In this document: piece by piece, positions 34,360 through 41,755 of the stretch
How positions within the stretch are numbered: the stretch's first letter is position 1
Layout: every line of letters begins with the position of its first letter
Assembly (NCBI GenBank): GCA_945868725.1
Contig: CAMBMU010000010.1
Location: 1 to 50,117, forward strand
DNA length: 50,117 nucleotides
Source: Spirosoma fluviale
GTDB taxonomy: Bacteria > Bacteroidota > Bacteroidia > Cytophagales > Cyclobacteriaceae
Reading direction: 5' to 3'
Notes under the pieces: model-generated
What the model saw: the letters and a program-made list of their open reading frames with translations, nothing else
What the model was told of the DNA's origin: nothing
The model's database searches: none
Position numbers and translations under genes: made by a program

Positions 34360-36261
34360 ATGGCTACAGCAACAGTTGCACAGCAGGACAGCGCAATTTA
34401 CGAGCATCACGAACAAGAGCATCATGAACACGAGCATCATGACAATTTTATAACCAAATACATTTTTACAACCGATCACAAAATGATCGCTAAGCAGTTC
34501 TTGATAACAGGAATGTTCTGGGCGATTATTGGTGGATTTCTTTCCACCTTGTTCAGGTTGCAGTTGGGGTTTCCGGACATGAATTTGGAATTCCTCCGGC
34601 CTTTATTGGGCGGTTGGATAGATGAAGCAGGAAAGCTTGATCCAACCTTCTACTTGGCTTTGGTGACCATGCACGGGACCATTATGGTCTTCTTTGTATT
34701 GACGGCAGGCTTGAGTGGTACTTTCTCTAACTTCCTGATTCCACTTCAGATTGGTGCGAGAGACATGGCTTCTGGCTTTATGAACCTGCTTTCCTACTGG
34801 TTTTTCTTCTTGTCAGGTGTGATTATGTTTATCTCCCTGTTCTTGAAGACTGGACCTGCTGGTGGAGGATGGGTTGTCTATCCACCTTTGTCTGCACTAG
34901 AGCAAGCCATTCCAGGATCTGGCATGGGAATGACCCTTTGGTTGATCTCCATGACCTTTTTTATTGCATCTTCCTTGTTGGGAGGTATCAATTATGTGAC
35001 TACAGTTATCAACCTACGAACCAAGGGGATGTCTTTCTCAAGACTTCCTTTGACGATTTGGGCTTTCTTTTTGACAGCTGTAATCGGTATTCTTTCGTTC
35101 CCTGTATTATTTGCTGCCGCCTTATTGCTTGTTTTTGACCGAAGCTTTGGTACATCCTTCTATCTTTCTGACATCTATGTAGCCGGAGAAGCGCTTCCGA
35201 ATACAGGAGGTAGCCCAGTACTCTACCAGCACTTGTTCTGGTTCCTCGGACACCCTGAAGTGTATATTGTGTTGTTGCCTGCTTTAGGTATTACTTCGGA
35301 AGTTATTGCAACCAACTCTCGTAAGCCAATTTTTGGATACAAGGCCATGGTTGTTTCTTTGTTGGGCATTACCGTTCTATCTTTTATCGTTTGGGCACAC
35401 CACATGTTTGTATCGGGAATGAATCCATTCCTTGGTTCGATCTTCATGTTCTTAACCTTGATTATTGCGGTTCCTTCAGCGGTGAAAGTATTTAACTACC
35501 TCGCCACACTTTGGAGAGGCAACTTGATCTTTACTCCTGGGATGTTATTCTCCATCGGTCTGGTATCCTTCTTTATTTCTGGAGGTTTGACGGGTGTATT
35601 CTTGGGTAACTCTGCTATTGACATTCAATTGCACGACACCTATTTTGTGGTCGCTCACTTCCACTTGGTAATGGGTTCCGCCTCTTTCTTCGGTTTGATG
35701 GCAGGGGTGTACCATTGGTTCCCGAAAATGTTTGGGCGTATGATGGACGCAAAACTGGGATACATTCACTTCTGGTTGACTTTCGTAGGCGTGTACATGG
35801 TCTTCTTCCCAATGCACTACATTGGTATCGCTGGTTTCCCAAGAAGGTATTACTCTTGGACAAACTATGAGTTTACCAATATGTATACTGATTTGAACAT
35901 GTTTGTGTCAGTTGCTGCCTTCATCACATTTGCAGCACAGGCGATCTTCTTGTTCAACTTCTTCTACAGCATGTATAGAGGTAGAAAAGCAACACTTAAC
36001 CCTTGGAGTTCTAACACCTTGGAGTGGACTACTCCTTTACATCCTGGACATGGTAACTGGCCTGGCGAGATTCCAACTGTTTACCGTTGGCCATACGACT
36101 ATTCCAAGCCAGGTGCTGCGGAAGATTTTATTCCTCAAACGGTTCCCTTGTCCCAAACTCCTGAATCTAACCTTCCACATGAGCAAGAGCAAGTGAAGTT
36201 AGAGTTGGAAATCATGAAGGAAGAGGCAGAGCTCTTGGTAGCGAATGGCTCCAAGCATTAA
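34360..36261 (+). CDS. coxA: Cytochrome c oxidase subunit I (A1-type heme-copper oxidase)
   Basis: The 633-residue catalytic subunit has about twelve core membrane spans. GHPEVY (H298-Y302) provides a CuB histidine, the cross-linked tyrosine and the glutamate of the D-channel, which marks the A1 type; WAHHMF gives two further CuB ligands, and FHLVMGSA/DTYFVVAHFHL the heme a3 and heme a ligands. The N-terminus has an unusual run of seven histidines in residues 16-27, before FITKYIFTTDHK. The C-terminal tail overlaps the ctaA start by 17 bases. Confidence 0.95.
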   Translation: MATATVAQQDSAIYEHHEQEHHEHEHHDNFITKYIFTTDHKMIAKQFLITGMFWAIIGGFLSTLFRLQLGFPDMNLEFLRPLLGGWIDEAGKLDPTFYLALVTMHGTIMVFFVLTAGLSGTFSNFLIPLQIGARDMASGFMNLLSYWFFFLSGVIMFISLFLKTGPAGGGWVVYPPLSALEQAIPGSGMGMTLWLISMTFFIASSLLGGINYVTTVINLRTKGMSFSRLPLTIWAFFLTAVIGILSFPVLFAAALLLVFDRSFGTSFYLSDIYVAGEALPNTGGSPVLYQHLFWFLGHPEVYIVLLPALGITSEVIATNSRKPIFGYKAMVVSLLGITVLSFIVWAHHMFVSGMNPFLGSIFMFLTLIIAVPSAVKVFNYLATLWRGNLIFTPGMLFSIGLVSFFISGGLTGVFLGNSAIDIQLHDTYFVVAHFHLVMGSASFFGLMAGVYHWFPKMFGRMMDAKLGYIHFWLTFVGVYMVFFPMHYIGIAGFPRRYYSWTNYEFTNMYTDLNMFVSVAAFITFAAQAIFLFNFFYSMYRGRKATLNPWSSNTLEWTTPLHPGHGNWPGEIPTVYRWPYDYSKPGAAEDFIPQTVPLSQTPESNLPHEQEQVKLELEIMKEEAELLVANGSKH

Positions 36262-37324
36262 AAATCAAGTAAACAGCTACCGCCGCCTCTCAGGCATTAC
36301 CGTGGTAGCTGTTTATTTTCTTATTTTGGTAGGAGGCGTTGTGCGAAGTACGGGTTCTGGTATGGGTTGTCCTGACTGGCCGAAGTGCTTTGGCTCTGTC
36401 GTTCCACCCACAGCAGTGGAGCAACTTCCGGAAAATTATCAAGAGATTTACCTCGAAAAAAGGCTTGCAAAAAATGAACGATTTGTAGCGACTTTGTCCA
36501 AGTTGGGCTTTAAAGAAACTGCTACTCAACTAGCCAATGACAAATCCATTCAAATTGAAGAAGAATTCAATGCCACCAAAACCTGGATTGAATACATCAA
36601 TCGGCTTATCGGTGTAGTGATTGGTCTTTTAATTCTAGCGACTTTGGTAAAATCATTTTCACTTTGGTCTCAGGATAAATGGATTGCTGTCACGGCCTTT
36701 CTTTCTCTTGTTCTAGTTGCCTTTACGGGTTGGATTGGTTCTATCGTGGTTTCTACTAATTTATTATCTTGGATGATTACGGTGCATATGCTTCTTGCTT
36801 TGGCTTTGGTTGCTGTGCTTTTGTACAGTCATCGAAGAGCTGCTCGGTTGCTAACAACTAATCAGGTTACTAGTCCAATGCCTCGAAAGATCTTAGGGTT
36901 GCTTTTAGCGGCCAGTATATTGATGTTGATTCAGGTAGTACTGGGTACTCAAGTTAGAGAAGGAATTGATCGTGTATCATTTGCTATGGGGAATATGCTT
37001 CGTGAGGAATGGGTTGAAAAGGTTGGTTTGGTATTCCTAGTCCATCGCTCTTTTTCTTTAGTGCTGTTGGCTGTGCATGTATTGTATTTTGTATGGGCAT
37101 ATAAGTTTTCAAATCGTCATAGCTCTATAACGTATTGGAATCAGGCGCTTTTGTTACTCATCCTACTTGAGATCATTTCTGGAATTGGGATGGCATATTT
37201 TGGTGTACCTGCCTTCTTACAGCCTGTCCATTTGCTTTTCGGTTCCATGATTTTAGGAGTTCAATTTATTCTAATGCTCCAATTGAAGGAGCAATCCAAT
37301 CCTAAACTTAACCCGCAGCTATGA
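36245..37324 (+). CDS. ctaA: Heme A synthase
   Basis: The 359-residue polytopic protein oxidises the C8 methyl of heme O to the formyl of heme A, in the membrane. Eight spans are visible; the first carries GGVVRSTGSGMGCPDWPKCFG, the diagnostic start of CtaA/Cox15 (shown here as a short motif). Conserved histidines occur in MITVHMLLAL, VHRSFSLVLL and QPVHLLFG. It begins inside the last 17 bases of coxA and shares an ATGA with ctaB, so all three are coupled. Confidence 0.93.
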   Translation: MAPSIKNQVNSYRRLSGITVVAVYFLILVGGVVRSTGSGMGCPDWPKCFGSVVPPTAVEQLPENYQEIYLEKRLAKNERFVATLSKLGFKETATQLANDKSIQIEEEFNATKTWIEYINRLIGVVIGLLILATLVKSFSLWSQDKWIAVTAFLSLVLVAFTGWIGSIVVSTNLLSWMITVHMLLALALVAVLLYSHRRAARLLTTNQVTSPMPRKILGLLLAASILMLIQVVLGTQVREGIDRVSFAMGNMLREEWVEKVGLVFLVHRSFSLVLLAVHVLYFVWAYKFSNRHSSITYWNQALLLLILLEIISGIGMAYFGVPAFLQPVHLLFGSMILGVQFILMLQLKEQSNPKLNPQL

Positions 37325-38223
37325 GTTCAGTTGATTTGACATCAAGCAGCTTACTATTTTTAATTCGAGGTAGGCTAGCGGCCTATTCTGATTTAATTAA
37401 GTTTCGGCTTTCTGCTTTGGTAACTTTTTCCGCTGTTTTCGGCTATATTCTTGGGGATCGTGGTGTTTTCGGTTGGCCTGCGTTTATCGGTTTAACATTA
37501 GGGGGCTTCTTAATTTCAGGGGCTTCTGGTGCTGCCAATGAGATCATGGAGCGAGATTTGGATAAGTTGATGAAGCGGACCCAGAATCGACCACTTCCCT
37601 TGCAGCTTATTTCTTTGCAGGAGGCCTATTGGTTTACCGGTTTTGTAGCGCTTTTAGGAATTAGTTTGCTTTGGATTTTCACTAATCCCTTGACTACCTT
37701 CTTGGGGGTTTTGAGCATGCTACTCTATGTATTTGCCTACACTCCACTCAAGCGTGTGGGCCCGATTGCTGTTTTTGTAGGTGCTATTCCTGGTGCGATG
37801 CCCCCTTTGTTGGGATGGACCGCTGCTACTGGATCGATCACTTATGAGGCTTTGATTATTTTTGGAATTCAATTTGTTTGGCAGTTTCCTCATTTCTGGG
37901 CGATAGCTTGGGTGAGTGATGAGGATTACAAGCGTGCTGGATTTAAGTTGCTCCCAAGTGGGGGAGGGCAGGATTTGAATACTGCGATTCAGATTATGAT
38001 CTATACCCTTTTCTTGTTGCCCTTGGGTTTATTGCCCAGCTATTTCGGTCTGGTGGGGTTGAATTCAGGAATTGTAGCAACCGTATGTGGGGTTTTATTT
38101 TTGGCGCAAACCTTTTCGTTGATGCGGGATTGTTCTCGAAAGTCAGCTTTAAAAATCATGTTTGGATCCTTTATTTATTTGCCAGTAGTACAGATTGCGT
38201 ATTTATTAGATAAAATGCCTTAA
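37321..38223 (+). CDS. ctaB: Heme O synthase (protoheme IX farnesyltransferase)
   Basis: The 300-residue UbiA-fold enzyme joins farnesyl diphosphate to protoheme to make heme O, the precursor used by CtaA. The first aspartate-rich motif lies in NEIMERDLDKLMKRTQNRPL and the second in DEDYKRAG. About nine spans are visible. Its ATG overlaps the ctaA stop codon (ATGA), and the next gene follows three bases after its stop. Confidence 0.93.
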   Translation: MSSVDLTSSSLLFLIRGRLAAYSDLIKFRLSALVTFSAVFGYILGDRGVFGWPAFIGLTLGGFLISGASGAANEIMERDLDKLMKRTQNRPLPLQLISLQEAYWFTGFVALLGISLLWIFTNPLTTFLGVLSMLLYVFAYTPLKRVGPIAVFVGAIPGAMPPLLGWTAATGSITYEALIIFGIQFVWQFPHFWAIAWVSDEDYKRAGFKLLPSGGGQDLNTAIQIMIYTLFLLPLGLLPSYFGLVGLNSGIVATVCGVLFLAQTFSLMRDCSRKSALKIMFGSFIYLPVVQIAYLLDKMP

Positions 38224-38226
38224 GTC

Positions 38227-38808
38227 ATGGAGAGTGAATTAAAATACATAGATATTGTAGAGCAGCCCATCAGCATGCATCCAAAGAAGTTTGCGCTTTG
38301 GCTTTTTATAGTAACTGTACTTATGGTATTTGCAGCGCTTACAAGTGCGTATATCGTACGTCAGGCTGAAGGGAATTGGTTGGAGTACGAGTTGCCAGAA
38401 ATTTTTTGGATTACCTCTGGAATTGTTCTGCTCAGTTCTATATGTATTCAAGCTGCTTATTTTGCGGCTAAAAAAGATAATTTTATTGGTTTACGTATTT
38501 GGATGGTTTTGACGGTATTGTTGGGCATTGCTTTCCTGGTGGGGCAATGGTACAGTTGGGTAGCGTTGGTGGATCGGGAAGTATTTTTTGTTGGGAATCC
38601 AGCTGGATCTTTTTTATATGTTTTCACCGGATTGCACGCGGTTCATTTAATCAGCGGTGTGATTTTCCTGATTATTGTATTAATTTCGACCTTTAGATAT
38701 AAGGTGCATTCACAAGCATTGAATACCCTAGAAATGGCAACTACCTATTGGCATTTTTTAGGAGGTTTGTGGCTGTATTTATTTCTATTTTTGCTTTTGA
38801 ATCATTAA
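38227..38808 (+). CDS. Cytochrome c oxidase subunit III-like protein (first copy)
   Basis: A 193-residue protein with five membrane spans and the subunit III hallmarks FTGLHAVHLISG and a late WHFLGGLWLYLFLF. It is the shorter of two tandem subunit III genes. In heme-copper oxidases subunit III stabilises the catalytic core and may bind lipid near the D-channel. Starts three bases after ctaB. It is followed by a longer paralogue, and both may be in one enzyme (as two halves or copies) or may take alternative places. Confidence 0.88.
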   Translation: MESELKYIDIVEQPISMHPKKFALWLFIVTVLMVFAALTSAYIVRQAEGNWLEYELPEIFWITSGIVLLSSICIQAAYFAAKKDNFIGLRIWMVLTVLLGIAFLVGQWYSWVALVDREVFFVGNPAGSFLYVFTGLHAVHLISGVIFLIIVLISTFRYKVHSQALNTLEMATTYWHFLGGLWLYLFLFLLLNH

Positions 38809-38834
38809 AGTTAACCCAGTTCAAAAATTTACCT

Positions 38835-39611
38835 ATGTCTGCGCATTCTACTACTATTGAAGTAAGTTCGAAAAGAGGCGTTTGGGGAGGAGGAAATGAA
38901 CCCCTGAAGGCTAGTTATGGAAAACTCATGATGTGGTTTTTCCTACTCTCTGACATCTTCACCTTTGCTGCTTTTCTAATTACCTACCTTGCTATCCGCG
39001 TCAGCTATCCTGCCTATGGGGGTGCTGCGGAAACCTTTACCGGTTCCAACGAGTACTGGCCTGTCCCTGAATTGGTATTTGAGGCGCTTCCGTTCCTACA
39101 TGGAGTGCATGCTCCGCTAATATTTGTGGGGATTATGACCTTTGTCTTGATTGCTAGTTCTGTAACCATGGTATTGGCTGTAGAAGCAGGTCACCGCAAC
39201 GACAGAGGGGATGTTGTAAAATGGATGCTTTGGACACTGCTTGGAGGGATTACCTTCTTAAGTTGCCAAGCTTGGGAATGGTCTCACTTTATCCACGGTA
39301 CAGAGGCAGGGTCATTGCTGACTTATGTAAATGGATTAGGTCAAAATGTGACAGAGACTGTTTTTGGTGCCAACCTGATGGTCAACGAATATGGGCCTGG
39401 GTCTTTTGCTCAGCTATTTTTCTTTATTACTGGATTCCATGGTTTCCACGTAACTATCGGAGTTTTCTTGTTGTTCCTTTGCTTTTATCAAGCTGCGGTA
39501 GGAATTTATGACAAGAGAGGCCATTACGAGATGGTAGAGAAAATTGGACTCTACTGGCACTTCGTAGATTTGGTTTGGGTATTTGTATTTACCTTGTTTT
39601 ATTTGATCTAA
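38835..39611 (+). CDS. Cytochrome c oxidase subunit III (second copy)
   Basis: The 258-residue protein has six or seven membrane spans and a fuller set of subunit III motifs (LMMWFFLLSDIFTFAAF, FFFITGFHGFHVTIGVF, YWHFVDLVWVFVF). The frame is open from 38748, inside the preceding gene, but the ATG at 38835 gives a start (MSAHSTTIEV) free of that overlap and lies 26 bases after the first subunit III gene. It is probably the main subunit III. Confidence 0.9.
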   Translation: MSAHSTTIEVSSKRGVWGGGNEPLKASYGKLMMWFFLLSDIFTFAAFLITYLAIRVSYPAYGGAAETFTGSNEYWPVPELVFEALPFLHGVHAPLIFVGIMTFVLIASSVTMVLAVEAGHRNDRGDVVKWMLWTLLGGITFLSCQAWEWSHFIHGTEAGSLLTYVNGLGQNVTETVFGANLMVNEYGPGSFAQLFFFITGFHGFHVTIGVFLLFLCFYQAAVGIYDKRGHYEMVEKIGLYWHFVDLVWVFVFTLFYLI

Positions 39612-39630
39612 GCAATTCAATTCGCGCAAT

Positions 39631-39960
39631 ATGGAAGTTCAAGACACTAAATCTACGCTTCAGGTAACTCCTAGAAACGAAGAAAAAATAAAAAAAATCT
39701 GGAAAACAGCAGGTATTCTGTTGGTGATTACCTTGTCAGAGTTCGTGATGGCTTTTACCATGGAAAGAGGTATTTTGTTGTATGCGGTATTTATAATACT
39801 TACCGTTTGGAAGGCCAAATACATCATGATGGAGTTTATGCACTTAGGAGATGAAGCAAAGCCTCTATTTTATGCCATCATTGTACCGCTGATCTTTTTG
39901 ATCTGGCTGGTGATCACCTTGATTAAGGAAGCATCGGACATCTTTGTGATGCGTTGGTAG
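39631..39960 (+). CDS. Cytochrome c oxidase subunit IV, prokaryotic type
   Basis: A 109-residue protein with three membrane spans (about 27-44, 49-64 and 77-96), with KAKYIMMEFMHLGDEAK between the last two, as in the small fourth subunit of bacterial caa3-type oxidases. It ends the structural part of the oxidase set: a terminator follows 22 bases after the stop. Confidence 0.85.
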   Translation: MEVQDTKSTLQVTPRNEEKIKKIWKTAGILLVITLSEFVMAFTMERGILLYAVFIILTVWKAKYIMMEFMHLGDEAKPLFYAIIVPLIFLIWLVITLIKEASDIFVMRW

Positions 39961-39981
39961 AAAATTAATTCAAAAAAATTT

Positions 39982-40014
39982 AGGTTGGAGTGAATCACTT
40001 CAACCTTCTTTTTT
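39982..40014 (+). terminator. Terminator after the oxidase structural genes
   Basis: AGGTTGGAGTG pairs with CACTTCAACCT (one G-T pair), loop AAT, then CTTTTTTG. It lies between subunit IV and sco1 and leaves only 15 bases before the sco1 ATG. Confidence 0.75.
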
Positions 40015-40028
40015 GTTAAACACTTACT

Positions 40029-40697
40029 ATGCGAAGTTTACGAATTCTTCAAGGCTTTGTCTTGGTTTGTATTTTGTTAATTCCAATATTGATCTTCTTG
40101 TTTTTGAAGGGCTTTGGAAAAAACGAATTCAACATACCTATCTTTTATCAAAATGGGGTGGACAATCCATTTCAGGAATGTCCTGTTACCGATAGTACGC
40201 AACATTATATTCCTGAATTTTCCTTCATCAATCAGGATGGGCAGCGCATGGGAAGGATGCAAATGCAAGGAAAAATTACCATTGTAAATTTCTTTTTCAC
40301 TTCCTGCCCAAGTATTTGTCCAGTGATGTCTAAGGAGATGGAGCGAGTAAATGACCATTTTCGAGATGATCCTTTGGTACAAATTATGTCGATTAGCCTT
40401 GACCCAACCTACGATACCCCGCAAATCTTGAAAGCGTATGCGGAGAAACATCATGCTATTCCCGGGAAATGGAACTTTCTTTCAGGGCCTAAGGAGGAAA
40501 CCTTCCAATTGGCACGCTGTGGATTTATACTTCCTGCTTTGGATGGTAACGGAGTTCCGGACGATTTTGTGCACAGTGATAAATTTATATTGATTGACGA
40601 CGAAGGGCGAATCCGGGGCTATTACAGTGGAACTACACGAGAAGGGGTGGATCTGCTGATGTTGGAAACGAAAATTTTACTTTATGGCAAAGAATAA
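40029..40697 (+). CDS. SCO1/SenC-type copper chaperone
   Basis: The 222-residue protein has an N-terminal membrane anchor (residues 8-26) and a thioredoxin-fold domain with the copper-binding cysteines C93 and C97 (CPSICPVM) and a conserved H182 (VHSDKFILID). In oxidase biogenesis SCO proteins deliver copper to, or reduce, the CuA site of subunit II. The position at the end of the oxidase genes fits. It overlaps the DUF420 gene by 14 bases if that gene starts at its first ATG. Confidence 0.9.
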   Translation: MRSLRILQGFVLVCILLIPILIFLFLKGFGKNEFNIPIFYQNGVDNPFQECPVTDSTQHYIPEFSFINQDGQRMGRMQMQGKITIVNFFFTSCPSICPVMSKEMERVNDHFRDDPLVQIMSISLDPTYDTPQILKAYAEKHHAIPGKWNFLSGPKEETFQLARCGFILPALDGNGVPDDFVHSDKFILIDDEGRIRGYYSGTTREGVDLLMLETKILLYGKE

Positions 40698-41247
40698 TAT
40701 GGAGAATATAGCACCACAGGAAGCAAAAGTCAAAAATTGGATTATCGGCATCTCTATTGCCGTCCCTCTGGCAGTTGCTGTTCTTTTATTTATGCCTACC
40801 AAACTCACCTCTCTGGGGGGTTGGGTCTATTTTCTACCGCATCTCAATGCAATTATCAATTCTGCTGCCTCTATAGCGTTGGTGTTGGCATTGGTCTTTG
40901 TCAAGCAAAAGAAGTACAATTTGCATGGGGCAACGATGACAGTTGCTTTTGTTTTGGGCGCTATATTTTTGGTATCCTATGTGATCTACCATAGTGCCGC
41001 AGAAAGCACTCCATTTGGCGGTGAAGGAACTATTCGAATCGTTTACTATTTCTTGTTGATTACCCATATCCTATTTGCAGCGATTGCACTATTCCCCATC
41101 TTATTTGCGTATTACTATGGATATACCAATCAGCGAGACAAACACCGCAAAGTGGTAAAATATGCCTATCCCATTTGGTTGTACGTATCCGTTACAGGAG
41201 TGATTGTTTACCTTATGATCTCGCCTTATTATACCCAGACTTTCTAA
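40684..41247 (+). CDS. DUF420 membrane protein, CtaM-like
   Basis: A 187-residue protein with five membrane spans and conserved histidines in LPHLNAIINS, LHGATMTVAFVLG, YVIYHSAA and THILFAAI. This pattern is DUF420; its Bacillus and Staphylococcus members (YozB/CtaM) are needed for maturation of heme A-containing oxidases, and the location here agrees. The start is uncertain: ATG 40684 overlaps sco1 by 14 bases, while ATG 40699 (MENIAPQE) would leave one base between. Both are plausible. Confidence 0.85.
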   Translation: MAKNNMENIAPQEAKVKNWIIGISIAVPLAVAVLLFMPTKLTSLGGWVYFLPHLNAIINSAASIALVLALVFVKQKKYNLHGATMTVAFVLGAIFLVSYVIYHSAAESTPFGGEGTIRIVYYFLLITHILFAAIALFPILFAYYYGYTNQRDKHRKVVKYAYPIWLYVSVTGVIVYLMISPYYTQTF

Positions 41248-41280
41248 GATCTGTTTTACCTTCCAAATTCAGGAGAAAAC

Positions 41281-41526
41281 ATGAAATTCAAAATCGTAGT
41301 TCTGCTTGCCGTGAGTTTCTTCAGTGTCCTAGCGGCGTCTGCACAATGTTCCATGTGTAGGGCCTCCGTTGAAAACAATGTCAGCAATGGGGATACCTCG
41401 ATTGGTGCTGGACTCAACAATGGGATTTTGTATCTCGTGGTGATGCCGTATTTAATGGCAGGAATAATGGGTTATCTATGGTATAGAGCTTCTAAAAAGA
41501 AGAAAGCGAAACTCCTACCACGCTAA
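41281..41526 (+). CDS. Small exported Cys-rich membrane protein (CSMC motif)
   Basis: An 81-residue protein with a signal peptide ending ASAQ, a mature N-terminus that starts with CSMC (Cys23 and Cys26), then RASVENNVSNG, one membrane span (about 47-69) and a basic tail (KKKKAKLLPR). The first mature residue being Cys makes lipid attachment conceivable. It closes the respiratory cluster, 33 bases after the DUF420 gene, and a terminator follows. I recognise no named family. A copper- or redox-related assembly role is a guess from the CxxC and the neighbourhood. Confidence 0.75.
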   Translation: MKFKIVVLLAVSFFSVLAASAQCSMCRASVENNVSNGDTSIGAGLNNGILYLVVMPYLMAGIMGYLWYRASKKKKAKLLPR

Positions 41527-41535
41527 TACTATTCG

Positions 41536-41565
41536 GCAAAGTTTGATACCAGACTTTGCTTTTTT
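41536..41565 (+). terminator. Terminator ending the respiratory cluster
   Basis: GCAAAGTT pairs with GACTTTGC (one G-T pair) around an eight-base loop, then six T. It comes just before element copy B. Confidence 0.65.
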
Positions 41566-41573
41566 ATTTTTGT

Positions 41574-41736
41574 GATTATCCGCTTTTAGATCACTAACCA
41601 AAGAAAATAAGGTTTGAAGTTCAATTAGGTGAGCTGTGGACCGTTGAAAGCCTGTAGGCCGTGGCCTATGGTCTGTGAACGATTATCCGCTGTGGAGAAT
41701 ACGTATGTTAAGTCACTAGCATAATTGCGGATAATT
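41574..41736 (+). repeat. Dispersed element copy B
   Basis: The copy is bounded by the decamer GATTATCCGC at 41574-41583, contains a second at 41681-41690, and ends with the inverted form GCGGATAATT at 41727-41736. Inside are AAAGAAAATAAG, TCAATTAGGTGAGCTGT and a heptad array. Element copy C (48308-48451) is its mirror image. It occupies most of the 229-base gap upstream of the histidine kinase gene, ending 19 bases before its ATG. Confidence 0.65.
41629..41681 (+). repeat. Heptad array in element copy B
   Basis: Units GTGAGCT, GTGGACC and GTTGAAA, then a four-base break GCCT, then GTAGGCC, GTGGCCT, ATGGTCT and GTGAACG. It is about 19 bases longer than the matching array in copy C. Confidence 0.55.
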
Positions 41737-41755
41737 ACATTTATTTTTAGTCTTC

